A stretch of DNA of 64,000 nt from Olsenella_L kribbiana (GCF_036408795.1 NZ_JAZGJP010000006.1:1-64000), one strand, 5' to 3'; shown: positions 33,363-42,143, counted from the stretch's first letter. Notes: generated by a model not told the origin, from the sequence alone. Numbers and translations: made by a program.

Positions 33363-34051
33363 TCCTCATCCCCTCCTGCTTCTTCCTCGTCGTCTGCAAG
33401 CTCGGCACCGTCCAGAAGCTCGCGCTCGTCGTCGATGTCTTCTGCGGTCTCTTCGAGGGTCGATGCGATGGAGCTGCCCGAAAGGCGTTCGCGGATGAAG
33501 CGCTTCGACTCCTCGTCGGGAGCGAAGTCCTCGAGCGGCGGCAGGTCCTTGAGGCTCCTGAGCCCGAACTGCTCGAGGAAGGCACGCGTCGTCCCGTAGA
33601 CGATTGCATTCGCATGCTCGGGCGCACGTCCCAGCTCACGGACCAGCCCCTTCTCGATGAGCGACGAGATGACGGAATCCGAATTCACGCCACGCACGGC
33701 CTTCACGCCCTCGCGCGTGACCGGCTGGTGGTAGGCAATGACGGCAAGGGTCTCGAGCGCAGCCTGCGAGAGCTTCCTCGTGTCCCAGCTCAGGACATAG
33801 CGCTCCACGATATCGTGGTAGGCAGGATGCGTGAAGAGGCGCCAGCCGCCTGCGACCTCGCGCAGCTGGAAGCCACGGTTCGCGTCGGCATATTCTGCAG
33901 AGAGCTCGGCAAGCACGCCTGCCGCCTCTCCTGGCTGTATCCCCAGGATCTTTGCAAGATCTACCGCAGAGAGCGGATCTGACGACACGAGCAGGATCGC
34001 TTCGGTCGCACCCTTCACGGATGCATCGTCGAGATGTGCGAGATCTTCCAC
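33359..34051 (-). CDS. scpB: Segregation and condensation protein B
   Basis: This 230-residue protein has two winged-helix domains: AILLVSSDPLSAVDLAKIL in the first, and YVLSWDTRKLSQAALETLAVIAYHQPVTR then VRGVNSDSVISSLIEKGLV in the second, the classic ScpB signature. The C-terminus is long and acidic (EEEAGGDEE). It partners ScpA and SMC in chromosome condensation. Start is GTG 34051, overlapping the scpA stop. Confidence 0.95.
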   Translation of the reverse strand: MEDLAHLDDASVKGATEAILLVSSDPLSAVDLAKILGIQPGEAAGVLAELSAEYADANRGFQLREVAGGWRLFTHPAYHDIVERYVLSWDTRKLSQAALETLAVIAYHQPVTREGVKAVRGVNSDSVISSLIEKGLVRELGRAPEHANAIVYGTTRAFLEQFGLRSLKDLPPLEDFAPDEESKRFIRERLSGSSIASTLEETAEDIDDERELLDGAELADDEEEAGGDEE

Positions 34052-34860
34052 TATGAGTCCTCCTCGAATTCATCGAGATCGGTTGCAGGGTCGTAGGCTG
34101 GAGCGCCTTCGACCCTGGAGATCTCGATCGGAGCGAAATTCTCTTCCTGTCTGACGGTGATGGAGCCCCGGTGATAGAGCGTGAGCATCGCAAGGAAGGT
34201 CGCGACGACCTTCTCCGGGTCCTTCGAGCCCTCGAGGAGCTCGTCGAATGAGCAGTGTCCGCGGGAGCGCGTGAAGCGGTCGACCGATGCCATGACCAGA
34301 GCGAGCGAGATCCGCTTCGGAGCGATATGCTCCGCCTCGAGCAGGAAATGCTCGTGGCGCGAATCGAGGTCGGCACAGATGACCGCAAGGCTCGATATCG
34401 TGATGCCCTTCGTATAGTCAGGCATGAGGCCCAGAAACTCGGGGTCGGCGCCTGCCGTTCTCGGCAGCATCCTGCTCTCTGCCTCCATGCGCGACGAGAG
34501 TGCAGCTGCCGCATTCCTGATCTGCTTGTAGGCAATGAGGCGGGCGATCAGGACCTCGCGTGCCTGTGTCGGATCGAGGTCTTCGAGCCCCGTATCGTCG
34601 AGGTCGTCAGGATCCTGGACTCTTGCCGGCTCTTCTGGCACAAGGGATGCCGCCTTGATATCCAGAAGCGTCGAGGCGACAAGGACGAAGTCGCTTGCGA
34701 CATCGAGGTCGAGGTCGCCCATGCGATTGACCTCTTCGAGGTACTGGTCTGCGACCTCAGAGATGGAGATGGAGCCGATTGCGACCTTCTTCCTCGTGAC
34801 AAGCTGGAGAAGGAGGTCGAACGGCCCCGAATAACCTTGCGTCTGGACACGGAACGACAC
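34051..34860 (-). CDS. scpA: Segregation and condensation protein A
   Basis: A 269-residue protein begins at GTG 34860 (VSFRVQTQGYSGPFDLLLQL), four bases behind the upstream protease stop; this is the normal kleisin start. The N-terminal domain continues with KKVAIGSISISEVADQYL and DLDVASDFVLVASTLLDIKA, and the C-terminal winged helix includes GSITVRQEENFAPIEI. It bridges the heads of the SMC dimer. The central part is longer in acidic residues (DPDDLDDTGLEDLD). An N-terminal extension upstream of the GTG is out of family and rejected. Confidence 0.93.
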   Translation of the reverse strand: MSFRVQTQGYSGPFDLLLQLVTRKKVAIGSISISEVADQYLEEVNRMGDLDLDVASDFVLVASTLLDIKAASLVPEEPARVQDPDDLDDTGLEDLDPTQAREVLIARLIAYKQIRNAAAALSSRMEAESRMLPRTAGADPEFLGLMPDYTKGITISSLAVICADLDSRHEHFLLEAEHIAPKRISLALVMASVDRFTRSRGHCSFDELLEGSKDPEKVVATFLAMLTLYHRGSITVRQEENFAPIEISRVEGAPAYDPATDLDEFEEDS

Positions 34861-34864
34861 GCTC

Positions 34865-35533
34865 TCACGCCCCCAGAAGCAGGCTGTAGAGCCTGTCCGC
34901 CGTGACGTTGAGGTAGATGCCGAGCGGATCTGCATGGAACACCATGGGCACGAGATAGAGGACGATGATGAGGATCGGCATCGCGTACTGCTGGATCGCG
35001 TAGTACTTCTGGCGTGCCTCGCCGTGAAGCAGCGGCATGATGATCTTCGACCCATCAAGCGGCGGCAGCGGAATCAGGTTGAAGAAAGCAAGCATGAGGT
35101 TCACGTAGACATAGCTCGAGAGGATATACAGCAGCCAGTACGCCGGGCCATAGAGCGAAAGCGGCAGCACCGGATAGAGGATGTCGAAGAGAAGGGCCCC
35201 GATGAGCGCCTGTAGGATGTTCGAGGCAGGCCCCGCAATTGCGACCAGCACCTCATCGCGGTCAGGATGACGGAGATTGCGGGGGTTGTAGGGCACCGGC
35301 TTTGCATAGGCAAAGACCGGCCCTTTGAGGAGGACCATGATGAGCGGCAGGACAATGGAGCCGAAGGGGTCGAGATGCGCCTTCGGGCTGAGCGTGAGCC
35401 TGCCCGCATTCTTGGCCGTCGGGTCTCCGAGCTTGTAGGCCACCCAGCCATGGGCCACCTCATGGACCATGGCAGAGAACATCAAGAGCGCGACGGAGAT
35501 CGCTGCCGTGATTATTGTCATCAGCTGATACAT
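34865..35533 (-). CDS. Site-2 protease family membrane metalloprotease (M50)
   Basis: This is a 222-residue membrane protein from ATG 35533 with a GAGGAG site in front. Zinc-site residues are HEVAH at 24-28 and a downstream NLIPLPPLDGSKI with the third ligand Asp. A conserved GPASNI loop lies between, and five hydrophobic segments are seen. There is no PDZ domain, unlike the RseP at 43241. This is the short rhomboid-like M50 type often encoded next to scpA. It may cleave membrane-bound substrates; which ones is unknown. Confidence 0.88.
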   Translation of the reverse strand: MYQLMTIITAAISVALLMFSAMVHEVAHGWVAYKLGDPTAKNAGRLTLSPKAHLDPFGSIVLPLIMVLLKGPVFAYAKPVPYNPRNLRHPDRDEVLVAIAGPASNILQALIGALLFDILYPVLPLSLYGPAYWLLYILSSYVYVNLMLAFFNLIPLPPLDGSKIIMPLLHGEARQKYYAIQQYAMPILIIVLYLVPMVFHADPLGIYLNVTADRLYSLLLGA

Positions 35534-35562
35534 CGTGCCATCTCCTCCATCTTCGTCGAGGG

Positions 35563-35841
35563 CTAGATGCGCCGGGAAAGCCAGGCGCAAAGGTGCGAGA
35601 GAGCAGTCGAGGCTGCTGCCATGATCAGGAAGTCGCCGCGCAGGCTTCCTCCTGTCGGAAGCGGAAAGACGAGCATGCCGCGCCAGACAGAAGGCACGAA
35701 GGCTGCAGCCGCATTCGTGAATCCGACCAGCAGGAGGCGGTTCGTTCCCGCATAGAGCGCAACAGCAAGAACGATAGCCACCCATATGATCGCCATGACC
35801 CTGAAGGCCAAAGACAGGATAGGGAGCGCTCTCTCTTTCAC
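35563..35841 (-). CDS. Small membrane protein of unknown function
   Basis: A 92-residue protein begins at GTG 35841, which overlaps the stop of the ABC-F gene (GTGA). It has an N-terminal helix (LAFRVMAIIWVAIVLAVALYA) and a second hydrophobic segment (GDFLIMAAASTALSHLCAW) separated by a Val/Gly/Pro-rich loop. It ends in Arg-Arg-Ile. No family motif is recognised. The tight overlap with the ABC-F gene and the 30-base gap to the site-2 protease suggest co-expression. Confidence 0.6.
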   Translation of the reverse strand: MKERALPILSLAFRVMAIIWVAIVLAVALYAGTNRLLLVGFTNAAAAFVPSVWRGMLVFPLPTGGSLRGDFLIMAAASTALSHLCAWLSRRI

Positions 35842-37832
35842 TCCTGGCCTGCCTCCTCGATCTTCGTCGAGAGCTCGAGCCACTCGTCCTCGAGGGCCGG
35901 AATCTTCTTGCTGAGCGCTGTGTATTCCTTCATGCACTCATCGAACTTCTTGGCATCGTTGTAGAGCTCCTCTGATGCCATCTCAGCCATGAGCTCGTCG
36001 TAGCGCTTGCGGGCAGGCTCGAGGGCTGCCTCGACCTCCTTCAGGCGCTTGCGCTCCTTCCTGAGCGCACGGTTGAGCGCATTTCTGGCCTCTGCCTCGG
36101 CGCGGCGCTGCTCCTTCGTCTTCACGTTGCGGCCAGTCTGCTCCGTTTCAGGCGCAGGCGCCTTCTTCTGCGGAGCCGCCACGACGCCGGAGCCTTCCTC
36201 ATCCTCGGCGGCACGTGCCTCGAGCTCTGCCTTCTTCCAGAGGTAGTACTCGTAGTCGCCGTCGTAGATCGTGACCTTGTGGTCGCGGACATCGATGACC
36301 TTGTTCGCGACAGCACGCACGAGATGCTCGTCGTGGCTGATGAGGACGATCGTGCCCGGGAAGTCCTTCAAGGCCTCCTCGAGGACATCGACCGAGTCGA
36401 TATCGAGGTGGTTTGTCGGCTCGTCGAGCAGAAGCAGGGGATCTGGCTTCACGAGCATCTTGGCAAGTGCCAGACGCGCCCGCTCGCCGCCGGAAAGGAC
36501 GCTCACGTGCTTGTCCACATCGTCGCCGTGGAAGAGGAAGGCACCAAGCAGGCGCCTCTCCTCCGATGTCGTCCAGCCCGGTGCTACCGCATCGATCTCC
36601 TGGAGCGCCGTATGCGCAGGATCGAGCTCCTCGAGCTGGTGCTGGGCGTAGTAGGACTCCGTCACGTTCTGGCCCAGCTCGACCGTGCCCTCATCGGGCG
36701 TGAGCTTGCCATTCATGAGCTTCATGAGCGTGGACTTGCCGGCGCCGTTCGGGCCCACAAGCGCCACATGGTCGCCACGGTAGAGGCTCACATTCACATG
36801 GTCGTAGACATGGTTCGTACCGAACGATTTCGCGACATCCTTCATGGCGATCACGGTATCGCCTGTGCGCGGAGGATCGGGGAACGAGAAGTGGACCTGC
36901 TTCTGGCCTTCCGGCAGGATCACCAGCTCCTTCTTGATTTCCTCGATGCGCTTCATGCGCTCCTGCGCCTGTGCTGCCTTCGTCGGCTTGTAGCGGAACT
37001 TGTCGACGAAGACCTGCATATGGGCAATCTCGCGCTCCTGTGCCGCACGCTTCGCACGCATCTGCTCGAGGTTGTCCTCGCGCTGCTTCAGGTACGAGTC
37101 GTAGTTGCCGACATAGGTCTGGATCTTGCGGTTCTCGATCGAAGCCACATGGCTCACACAGGCATCCATGAAGGAGCGGTCGTGCGAGACGATGAGGACT
37201 GCTCCATCATACGAGGAGATGAAGTGTTCGAGCCACTGGACGCTTTCGAGGTCGAGGTGGTTTGTCGGCTCGTCGAGGAGCAGCAGGTCGGGATGGCGGA
37301 GAAGGAGCTTCGAGAGCGCGATGCGCATCTGCCAGCCGCCCGAGAAGTCGACGGCAGGCTTGTCGAAGTCCTCGACAGGAAAGCCGAGGCCAGCGAGAAT
37401 CTGGCGGGCGCGGGCATCGAGCTCATAGCCGCCGAGATGCTCGAAGCGCTCCTGGGCATGTGCATAGTCCTCGAGCATATGGTCGAGGGCAGGCCCTTCC
37501 GGCGTGCTCGAGATCTCCTTTTCGAGCTCGTGCACGCGCTTCTCCCAGCGCCTGATCTCGGTTGCCGAATCGATGACCTCCTGGAGAGCTGTCTTCGTGC
37601 CGGAGATCTTCGTCTCCTGCTCGAGGTAGCCGACCGTCGTATCCTTCGCGAAGGAGACTGTTCCCTCATCAGGCGTCTCCTGACCCATGAGGATCTTGAG
37701 GAAGGTGGTCTTGCCTGCTCCATTAGGGCCGACAAGCGCCCAGCGCTCGCCAGCATTGAGCTGCAAGGTAGCGGCCGCGTAGAGAACGCGGCCGCCGAAT
37801 GACTTTGTGATCTTGTCCGCAAGAACTATCAC
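35838..37832 (-). CDS. ABC-F protein
   Basis: This 664-residue protein from GTG 37832 has two ATPase cassettes. The first has GPNGAGKTTFLKIL, FSGGWQMRIALSKLL and LLLDEPTNHLDLES; the second has GPNGAGKSTLMKLM, LSGGERARLALAKML and LLLDEPTNHLDID. The linker (about 245-320) is rich in Arg/Lys/Glu with EQMRAKRAAQEREI. A C-terminal coiled coil (570-664) is preceded by a Pro/Glu/Thr stretch. It is a translation-associated ABC-F, different from the Uup-like one at 20783. Antibiotic-resistance function cannot be claimed. Confidence 0.88.
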   Translation of the reverse strand: MIVLADKITKSFGGRVLYAAATLQLNAGERWALVGPNGAGKTTFLKILMGQETPDEGTVSFAKDTTVGYLEQETKISGTKTALQEVIDSATEIRRWEKRVHELEKEISSTPEGPALDHMLEDYAHAQERFEHLGGYELDARARQILAGLGFPVEDFDKPAVDFSGGWQMRIALSKLLLRHPDLLLLDEPTNHLDLESVQWLEHFISSYDGAVLIVSHDRSFMDACVSHVASIENRKIQTYVGNYDSYLKQREDNLEQMRAKRAAQEREIAHMQVFVDKFRYKPTKAAQAQERMKRIEEIKKELVILPEGQKQVHFSFPDPPRTGDTVIAMKDVAKSFGTNHVYDHVNVSLYRGDHVALVGPNGAGKSTLMKLMNGKLTPDEGTVELGQNVTESYYAQHQLEELDPAHTALQEIDAVAPGWTTSEERRLLGAFLFHGDDVDKHVSVLSGGERARLALAKMLVKPDPLLLLDEPTNHLDIDSVDVLEEALKDFPGTIVLISHDEHLVRAVANKVIDVRDHKVTIYDGDYEYYLWKKAELEARAAEDEEGSGVVAAPQKKAPAPETEQTGRNVKTKEQRRAEAEARNALNRALRKERKRLKEVEAALEPARKRYDELMAEMASEELYNDAKKFDECMKEYTALSKKIPALEDEWLELSTKIEEAGQE

Positions 37833-37843
37833 GTGGAAGACTC

Positions 37844-38224
37844 CTACTTCTGCACGGTCAGATGGATTGCGAATCCAGCGATCTCATGCTTGAAATACAC
37901 AAGGTATGTCGAGCCGTCCGGATTCTTCACGCGGGAATCCTCGTTGATCTCGAAGCCGCGGGACTTGAACCACTTCTCCGCAGCGTCGATATCGTCCACG
38001 TGGAAGCCGATATGGCCCTTCGTGCCACGGCCACGGCCGGGACGCATGACCTCGATAAGGTCGCTCGCGAAGACGGAGGCCGGCGAGATGACCTGACGGG
38101 CAAGGCCCATAAGGTCGGAGAATTCCTTCACGATGGCCTCGGCCTCCTCGTCAGACGAGGCGTTGATGCCGACATGTGCCACATACATGCCGAAGAGCTG
38201 CTTCGGATCTTCGCTTTCTGCCAT
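37844..38224 (-). CDS. VOC-family (glyoxalase-fold) protein
   Basis: This is a 126-residue protein. It follows the beta-alpha-beta-beta-beta pattern of the VOC fold: YVAHVGINASSDEEA, then GTKGHIGFHVDDIDAAEKWF, then TYLVYFKHEIAGFAIHL. Candidate metal ligands are His in VAHVG, His in GHIGFHV and the late Glu/His of FKHEIAG. Such small proteins include glyoxalase I, fosfomycin-resistance thiol transferases and dioxygenases, so the substrate is not assignable. AAAGGGGA stands before ATG 38224. It stands alone between the ABC-F gene and a 119-base gap. Confidence 0.75.
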   Translation of the reverse strand: MAESEDPKQLFGMYVAHVGINASSDEEAEAIVKEFSDLMGLARQVISPASVFASDLIEVMRPGRGRGTKGHIGFHVDDIDAAEKWFKSRGFEINEDSRVKNPDGSTYLVYFKHEIAGFAIHLTVQK

Positions 38225-38343
38225 AGCGTCCCCTTTCTAGACTTTGCCTTATCCAAAGAGTATAAGGTACGGAAAGCACGTCTGCGAAAACGCCACGTGA
38301 AGTACAGGGAAGCGCCTGGAGCTGCAGCTTTGCTGAGGCTCTC

Positions 38344-39129
38344 TCAGCCCTCGAGATGCTCCCGCACGGCACGTCTCGTCTCCGGCATGATGCCGCAGGA
38401 GTCGAGATAGGTATCGGCAGATCCATATCCTGCAATGAGCAGGTCCCAGGTCTCCGATATCGCCTTGATGCGGCTCTTGAGCTCGGGGCGCACGCGCATC
38501 TTCTCGGGAGGCTTTCCGGACATGACCGCCTTGTCGACCTCGCGGGCGCCACCGAAGGAGTAGGAGTAGTCGCAGATGATGTGGTCGCGGTCGACGCCGC
38601 AGAGGCCCAAGAGGAGCATGGAGGTCACGCCGGTCCTGTCCATGCCAGCAGCACAGTGGAAGAGCACGCAATCATCTGCGCCTGCCTCTGCGAAGAACTC
38701 GAAGATCTCCTTCACGGCAGGCTTGTTCGCAAGGATTGTGCAGTAGCTCTCGGCGAGATATCCCGCAGCACCCGTGCGGGGCATGAGATAGGGATCGCTC
38801 ATGTTGTAGTCGAAGAGCGGTACATTGATCCAGGAGATGTCAGGATCTTCTGCAAGCGGACCATCGCCCCGGGCCACTTCGGCCTCTCCTCTGAGGTCGA
38901 CGACATGCGTGACGCCGTAGCTCTTCAGGAAGTCGCAGTCGGCAGCTGTGGCTGTGTCCAAGGCACCCGAACGGAGGAACCGGTGAGGTAGCGTGAGTCC
39001 GCCTTCAGCAGGATATCCGGCAAGCTCGCGGAGGTTAAAGATCGATGTCGCATCCTCGAGGCCGAAGGCATCGCTGCCCTGCGTGCCGGATTCCGCATTC
39101 TTGCCATGCCGCTTCAGGAACTCGAACAT
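38344..39129 (-). CDS. Protein tyrosine/serine phosphatase, single-domain
   Basis: This is a 261-residue protein. The P-loop is VLFHCAAGMDRTG (Cys-x5-Arg), preceded by a general-acid loop region and by VTHVVDLRGEAEVARGDGP, the typical start of bacterial tyrosine phosphatases of the LipA/MptpB type (fold with DLRG). The N-terminal stretch (SGALDTATAADCDFLKSYG) matches that family too. It removes phosphate from phosphotyrosine, phosphoserine or phosphoinositides. It is the last gene before the tRNA trio and is transcribed away from it. Confidence 0.85.
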   Translation of the reverse strand: MFEFLKRHGKNAESGTQGSDAFGLEDATSIFNLRELAGYPAEGGLTLPHRFLRSGALDTATAADCDFLKSYGVTHVVDLRGEAEVARGDGPLAEDPDISWINVPLFDYNMSDPYLMPRTGAAGYLAESYCTILANKPAVKEIFEFFAEAGADDCVLFHCAAGMDRTGVTSMLLLGLCGVDRDHIICDYSYSFGGAREVDKAVMSGKPPEKMRVRPELKSRIKAISETWDLLIAGYGSADTYLDSCGIMPETRRAVREHLEG

Positions 39130-39149
39130 CGGCAGACCATCCTTCCCAC

Positions 39150-39184
39150 AAAAAAGAGGCCAGCAGCGCTGGCTGCCGGCCTCG
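39150..39184 (-). terminator. Terminator after tRNA-Met/Ile
   Basis: On the minus strand GAGGCCGGCAGCC and a nearly complementary GCTGCTGGCCTC arm flank a short loop and are followed by six T (plus 39150-39155). It lies seven bases beyond the CCA of the tRNA at 39191. Confidence 0.75.
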
Positions 39185-39190
39185 ATCTTC

Positions 39191-39266
39191 TGGTGGGCCC
39201 AGCAGGATTCGAACCTGCAACCCAGGGATTATGAGTCCCCTGCGCTAACCGTTGCGCCATGAGCCC
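39191..39266 (-). tRNA. tRNA with CAT anticodon (Met elongator or Ile2)
   Basis: The 76-nt cloverleaf has acceptor GGGCTCA/TGGGCCC and an anticodon arm AGGGGA/TCCCT with loop CTCATAA, anticodon CAT. The T arm is GCAGG/CCTGC and CCA is encoded. CAT can be elongator methionine or lysidine-modified isoleucine; it lacks the mismatched first pair of an initiator (first base pair G-C). Confidence 0.9.
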
Positions 39267-39275
39267 GAAATAGAG

Positions 39276-39303
39276 AAAAAAGGCGACGGCCTGAGCCGCC
39301 GCC
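39276..39303 (-). terminator. Terminator after tRNA-Val
   Basis: On the minus strand GGCGGCGGC, TCAG and GCCGTCGCC form a stem-loop, followed by six T (plus 39276-39281). It lies between tRNA-Val and the CAT tRNA. Confidence 0.75.
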
Positions 39304-39313
39304 CTCATATTCC

Positions 39314-39388
39314 TGGTGGGCGATGCTGGATTCGAACCAGCGACCCCTTCCGTGTGAAGGAAGTGCTCTACCCCTGAGCCAATCGCCC
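39314..39388 (-). tRNA. tRNA-Val (CAC)
   Basis: The 75-nt cloverleaf has acceptor GGGCGAT/ATCGCCC, anticodon stem CTTCC/GGAAG around TTCACAC with anticodon CAC, T arm GCTGG/CCAGC with TTCGAAT, and encoded CCA at 39314-39316. Confidence 0.93.
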
Positions 39389-39472
39389 GTGCGGGAGTGA
39401 TATTAGCAGATTCAGCCTCTTCAGTCCATCCAGCCGGATGAAATGCAGCGCCTCGCTGCCCTCCCATAGCAA

Positions 39473-39493
39473 GCAGGCCACTAAGTGGCCTGC
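39473..39493 (-). terminator. Palindromic hairpin after tRNA-Ala
   Basis: GCAGGCCACT and AGTGGCCTGC form a 10-bp perfect stem around one base. On the minus strand TTGCTATGG follows, a weak U-tract, ten bases past the tRNA-Ala end. Confidence 0.6.
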
Positions 39494-39503
39494 GGAGTAA
39501 TCA

Positions 39504-39579
39504 TGGTGGAGAATAGGGGATTCGAACCCCTGACCTCGTGACTGCCAGTCACGCGCTCTCCCAACTGAGCTAATTCCCC
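39504..39579 (-). tRNA. tRNA-Ala (GGC)
   Basis: The 76-nt cloverleaf has acceptor GGGGAAT/ATTCTCC, anticodon stem CGTGA/TCACG around CTGGCAG with anticodon GGC, T arm CAGGGG/CCCCTA region with TTCGAAT, and encoded CCA at 39504-39506. Confidence 0.92.
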
Positions 39580-39804
39580 ATGCGGTGCGGGAATTACTAT
39601 AACAGAAGCTCGATTCCGGTCAAGCACGATTTTCGCAAGTTTGCGCCTTCACGCTTTCTCGACATGCCGGAAATCGCTGTCCAGCCCATCCGCTCCCCTG
39701 CGCGCGATGCCCTTCAGGCGCTATTTGGCCCGAGCACGGCTTACGCACAGGCCAATGTGGTACAAGGACCTAGAAGCTCGATTACACCTGAAAGGAATCA
39801 TCCT

Positions 39805-40185
39805 ATGACAGAGAAGCAGAAGTTCCTGAAGATCTGGAGCCTTGCCAGCATGTTCGCAGGCCTTGTCCTTGCTATCGTCGGTATCGTCGCTGCCTGCCTC
39901 GGCAATGGCATGGCATACGGCGTGCTCGGCGTGGACGGGCTCGTATGCGCCATCTCCGGCTTCCAGGGAGGACGTGCTGCCAATACGCCGTCTCGCACGA
40001 AGGGCATCATCCCGATCTATATCGTGGCCTGCGCCCTCGGCGTCGTCTCTGTCATCCTCTATGCCGCAGGCCTCTTCGCACCCAATCCAGGTGTCGTCTT
40101 CCCCTTCCTTGCCATCCTCGTCCTCGCCGATGGTCTTATCGGCGCTCTTGCCGGCAACCGCGTCTATCAGGAAAGCCTGAAGTAG
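39805..40185 (+). CDS. Small four-helix membrane protein of unknown function
   Basis: A 126-residue protein starts at ATG 39805, with GAAAGGAA eight bases upstream. Four hydrophobic segments alternate with short loops: IWSLASMFAGLVLAIVGIVAA, MAYGVLGVDGLVCAISGF, IIPIYIVACALGVVSVILYAAGL and FPFLAILVLADGLIGALAG. It ends VYQESLK. It is the only plus-strand gene between 14 and 64 kb and is followed by its own terminator. No family motif is recognised; such proteins are frequent in Coriobacteriia genomes near tRNA clusters. Confidence 0.65.
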   Translation: MTEKQKFLKIWSLASMFAGLVLAIVGIVAACLGNGMAYGVLGVDGLVCAISGFQGGRAANTPSRTKGIIPIYIVACALGVVSVILYAAGLFAPNPGVVFPFLAILVLADGLIGALAGNRVYQESLK

Positions 40186-40207
40186 CGCTTTCGCGAATAG
40201 GTACAGA

Positions 40208-40248
40208 AAGGCGCCCAGAAGCCTCTGAGAGCTTCTGGGCGCCTCTTT
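40208..40248. terminator. Terminator between the membrane protein gene and proS
   Basis: AGGCGCCCAGAAGC and GCTTCTGGGCGCCT form a 14-bp stem around CTCTGAGA, flanked by AAA on the left and CTTTC on the right. It lies after the plus-strand gene and before the converging proS end, so it may act for both. Confidence 0.8.
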
Positions 40249-40284
40249 CATGCGCTGTATGTCTGACGCAGCGTCTTTCAGTGC

Positions 40285-42000
40285 TTAGGCACGCTTCGAG
40301 ACGATGGCATCCACGAGCTCGTCGACTGCATCGTCGATTGCAATCTCCTGTCGCTCGCCCGTTGCGCGCTCCTTGATTTCGACGACACCGTTCTTGATGC
40401 CACGCTTGCCGCAGACGACCTGATACGGGAAGCCGAAGAGGTCTGCCTCGTTGAACTTGACGCCTGGACGCTCCTTGCGGTCATCGACGATGACCTCGAT
40501 GCCACGCTCGACAAGCTCGCCGGCAAGCTTCTTTGCGATCGGCCACACGAGCTCGTCATGCGTATCGAGCGGCACGATCTCCACCTCGTAGGGAGCGACG
40601 CTCACCGGCCAGATGATGCCGTGCTCGTCGTGGTGCTGCTCGACGATGGCCTGCAGCGTCCTGCCGACGCCGATACCGTAGCAGCCCATCTGGAACGGCT
40701 TCTCCGTGCCATCCTCATCCGTGAACGTAGCGCCCATGGTCTCGGAGTACTTCGTGCCAAGCTGGAAGACCTGGCCGACCTCGATGCCACGAGCAATCTT
40801 GAGCGGAGCGCCGCAGTGCGGGCAGAGGTCGCCCTCCTTTGCGGTGATCAGGTCTGCCCAGTTCGAGATCTCGAAGTCGCGTCCCTGCTTTGCATGGATG
40901 AAGTGGAAGTCCTGCTCGTTGGCGCCGACAGCCCACCACACGGAGCTCCTGAGCGTCTCGTCGGCGTAGACCTTCACGTTCTCGGGCAGGCCGATCGGCC
41001 CGATGAAGCCCTTCACAAGGCCATACTCCTTGAGCTCTTCGTCTGTCATCAGGTGATACTCGCCGAAGACATGGCCTGCCTTCACGTCGTTCAGGTCATG
41101 GTCTCCCGGCACGAAGACGACGACCGGACACTTGTCGCCGTCGACGAGGGCAAGCGCCTTGCGCGTGCCTGCCTCGGGGACCTTGAGGAAGGCAGCAAGA
41201 TCTGCGATGGTGCTGCAGGAGGGCGTCTCTGCCTTCTCGAGCTCTCCAGCCTCGCCCTCGACGAGGCTGATCTTGGCCGTTGCCGCCTCGGTGTCTGCTG
41301 CAAAGCCGCAGGCATCGCAGTAGCAGATCTCGGCCTCGCCGGCATCGGCAAGCGCCATGAACTCGACGGAGGTGTCGCCGCCGATCTGGCCGGAGTCGGC
41401 CACGACCGGAAGGGCCCTGAGCCCGACACGGCGGCAGAAGCTTGCATAGGCTTCCTTCTGCTCCTCGTAGCACTCGCGCATGGACTCGACGCTCGCGGAG
41501 AAGGAATAGGCATCCTTCATAATGAACTCGCGGGAGCGCATGAGGCCGAAGCGCGGCCTGCGCTCATCGCGGAACTTGTCCTGGATGTGATAGAGCATGA
41601 CAGGCAGCTGCTTGTAGCTCTTGAGCTCGTTCGTCACGAGATCGGTATAGGTCTCCTCATGCGTGGGGCCCAGCGCATACTCATGGCCATAGCGGTCCTT
41701 GAGACGCATGAGCTCGGGGCCATAGGCATTCCAGCGGCCGCTCTTGCGCCAGAGCTCGGCGTCGGTCAGGATCGGCGTCATCATTTCCTGGCAGTCGATC
41801 TTGTCCATCTCGTCGCGGATGATGTTCTCGATCTTCAAGATCGATCTCCAGGCAAGCGGCAGATAGGAATAGAGGCCGACCGAGCCACGGCGGATCATGC
41901 CGGCACGAAGCAGCAGCTTGTGGCTGGCAAGCACGGCCTCCGTCGGGTCTTCCTTGAGGGTCGGCGCATAGAGATTGCTCATGAGCTTGTAGGTATTCAA
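40285..42000 (-). CDS. proS: Prolyl-tRNA synthetase, bacterial type
   Basis: This 571-residue class II synthetase begins at TTG 42000 (AAAGGA six bases upstream); the ATG at 41982 (MSNLYAPTLKEDPTEA) is the usual family start and is equally possible. Motif 1 lies near ALNLL-type sequence MIRRGSVGLYSYLPLAWR, motif 2 is FRDERRPRFGLMRSREF, and motif 3 is GIGVGRTLQAI. The YbaK-like editing insertion (about 225-400) that clears mischarged alanyl-tRNA is present, and a HGTP anticodon domain ends the protein. It lies after a terminator and ispG, so it is transcribed separately. Confidence 0.93.
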   Translation of the reverse strand: MNTYKLMSNLYAPTLKEDPTEAVLASHKLLLRAGMIRRGSVGLYSYLPLAWRSILKIENIIRDEMDKIDCQEMMTPILTDAELWRKSGRWNAYGPELMRLKDRYGHEYALGPTHEETYTDLVTNELKSYKQLPVMLYHIQDKFRDERRPRFGLMRSREFIMKDAYSFSASVESMRECYEEQKEAYASFCRRVGLRALPVVADSGQIGGDTSVEFMALADAGEAEICYCDACGFAADTEAATAKISLVEGEAGELEKAETPSCSTIADLAAFLKVPEAGTRKALALVDGDKCPVVVFVPGDHDLNDVKAGHVFGEYHLMTDEELKEYGLVKGFIGPIGLPENVKVYADETLRSSVWWAVGANEQDFHFIHAKQGRDFEISNWADLITAKEGDLCPHCGAPLKIARGIEVGQVFQLGTKYSETMGATFTDEDGTEKPFQMGCYGIGVGRTLQAIVEQHHDEHGIIWPVSVAPYEVEIVPLDTHDELVWPIAKKLAGELVERGIEVIVDDRKERPGVKFNEADLFGFPYQVVCGKRGIKNGVVEIKERATGERQEIAIDDAVDELVDAIVSKRA

Positions 42001-42106
42001 TGCATGTCCTTTCGGCATCCCACACATACAGGTTTCATTCTAAGCCTTTTGAGCTGCCGGATGGCCCATCGATGCCGCTCTTGGACACAAGCACATGCCG
42101 GAGAGA

Positions 42107-42132
42107 AGAAAGGCTCCCGAAGGAGCCTTTCT
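42107..42132 (-). terminator. Terminator after ispG
   Basis: AGAAAGGCTCC and GGAGCCTTTCT form an 11-bp stem around CGAA. On the minus strand TCTCTCC follows, with T-rich flanks. It lies 12 bases beyond the ispG stop and ends the long minus-strand series. Confidence 0.75.
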
Positions 42133-42143
42133 GGAAGTTCCCC

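Noticed and set aside
42001..42143. T-box or riboswitch before proS or glyQ
   Set aside because: The proS leader is only about 140 bases and its one hairpin is the ispG terminator; no T-box core sequence is present. The glyQ leader is taken up by lepB.
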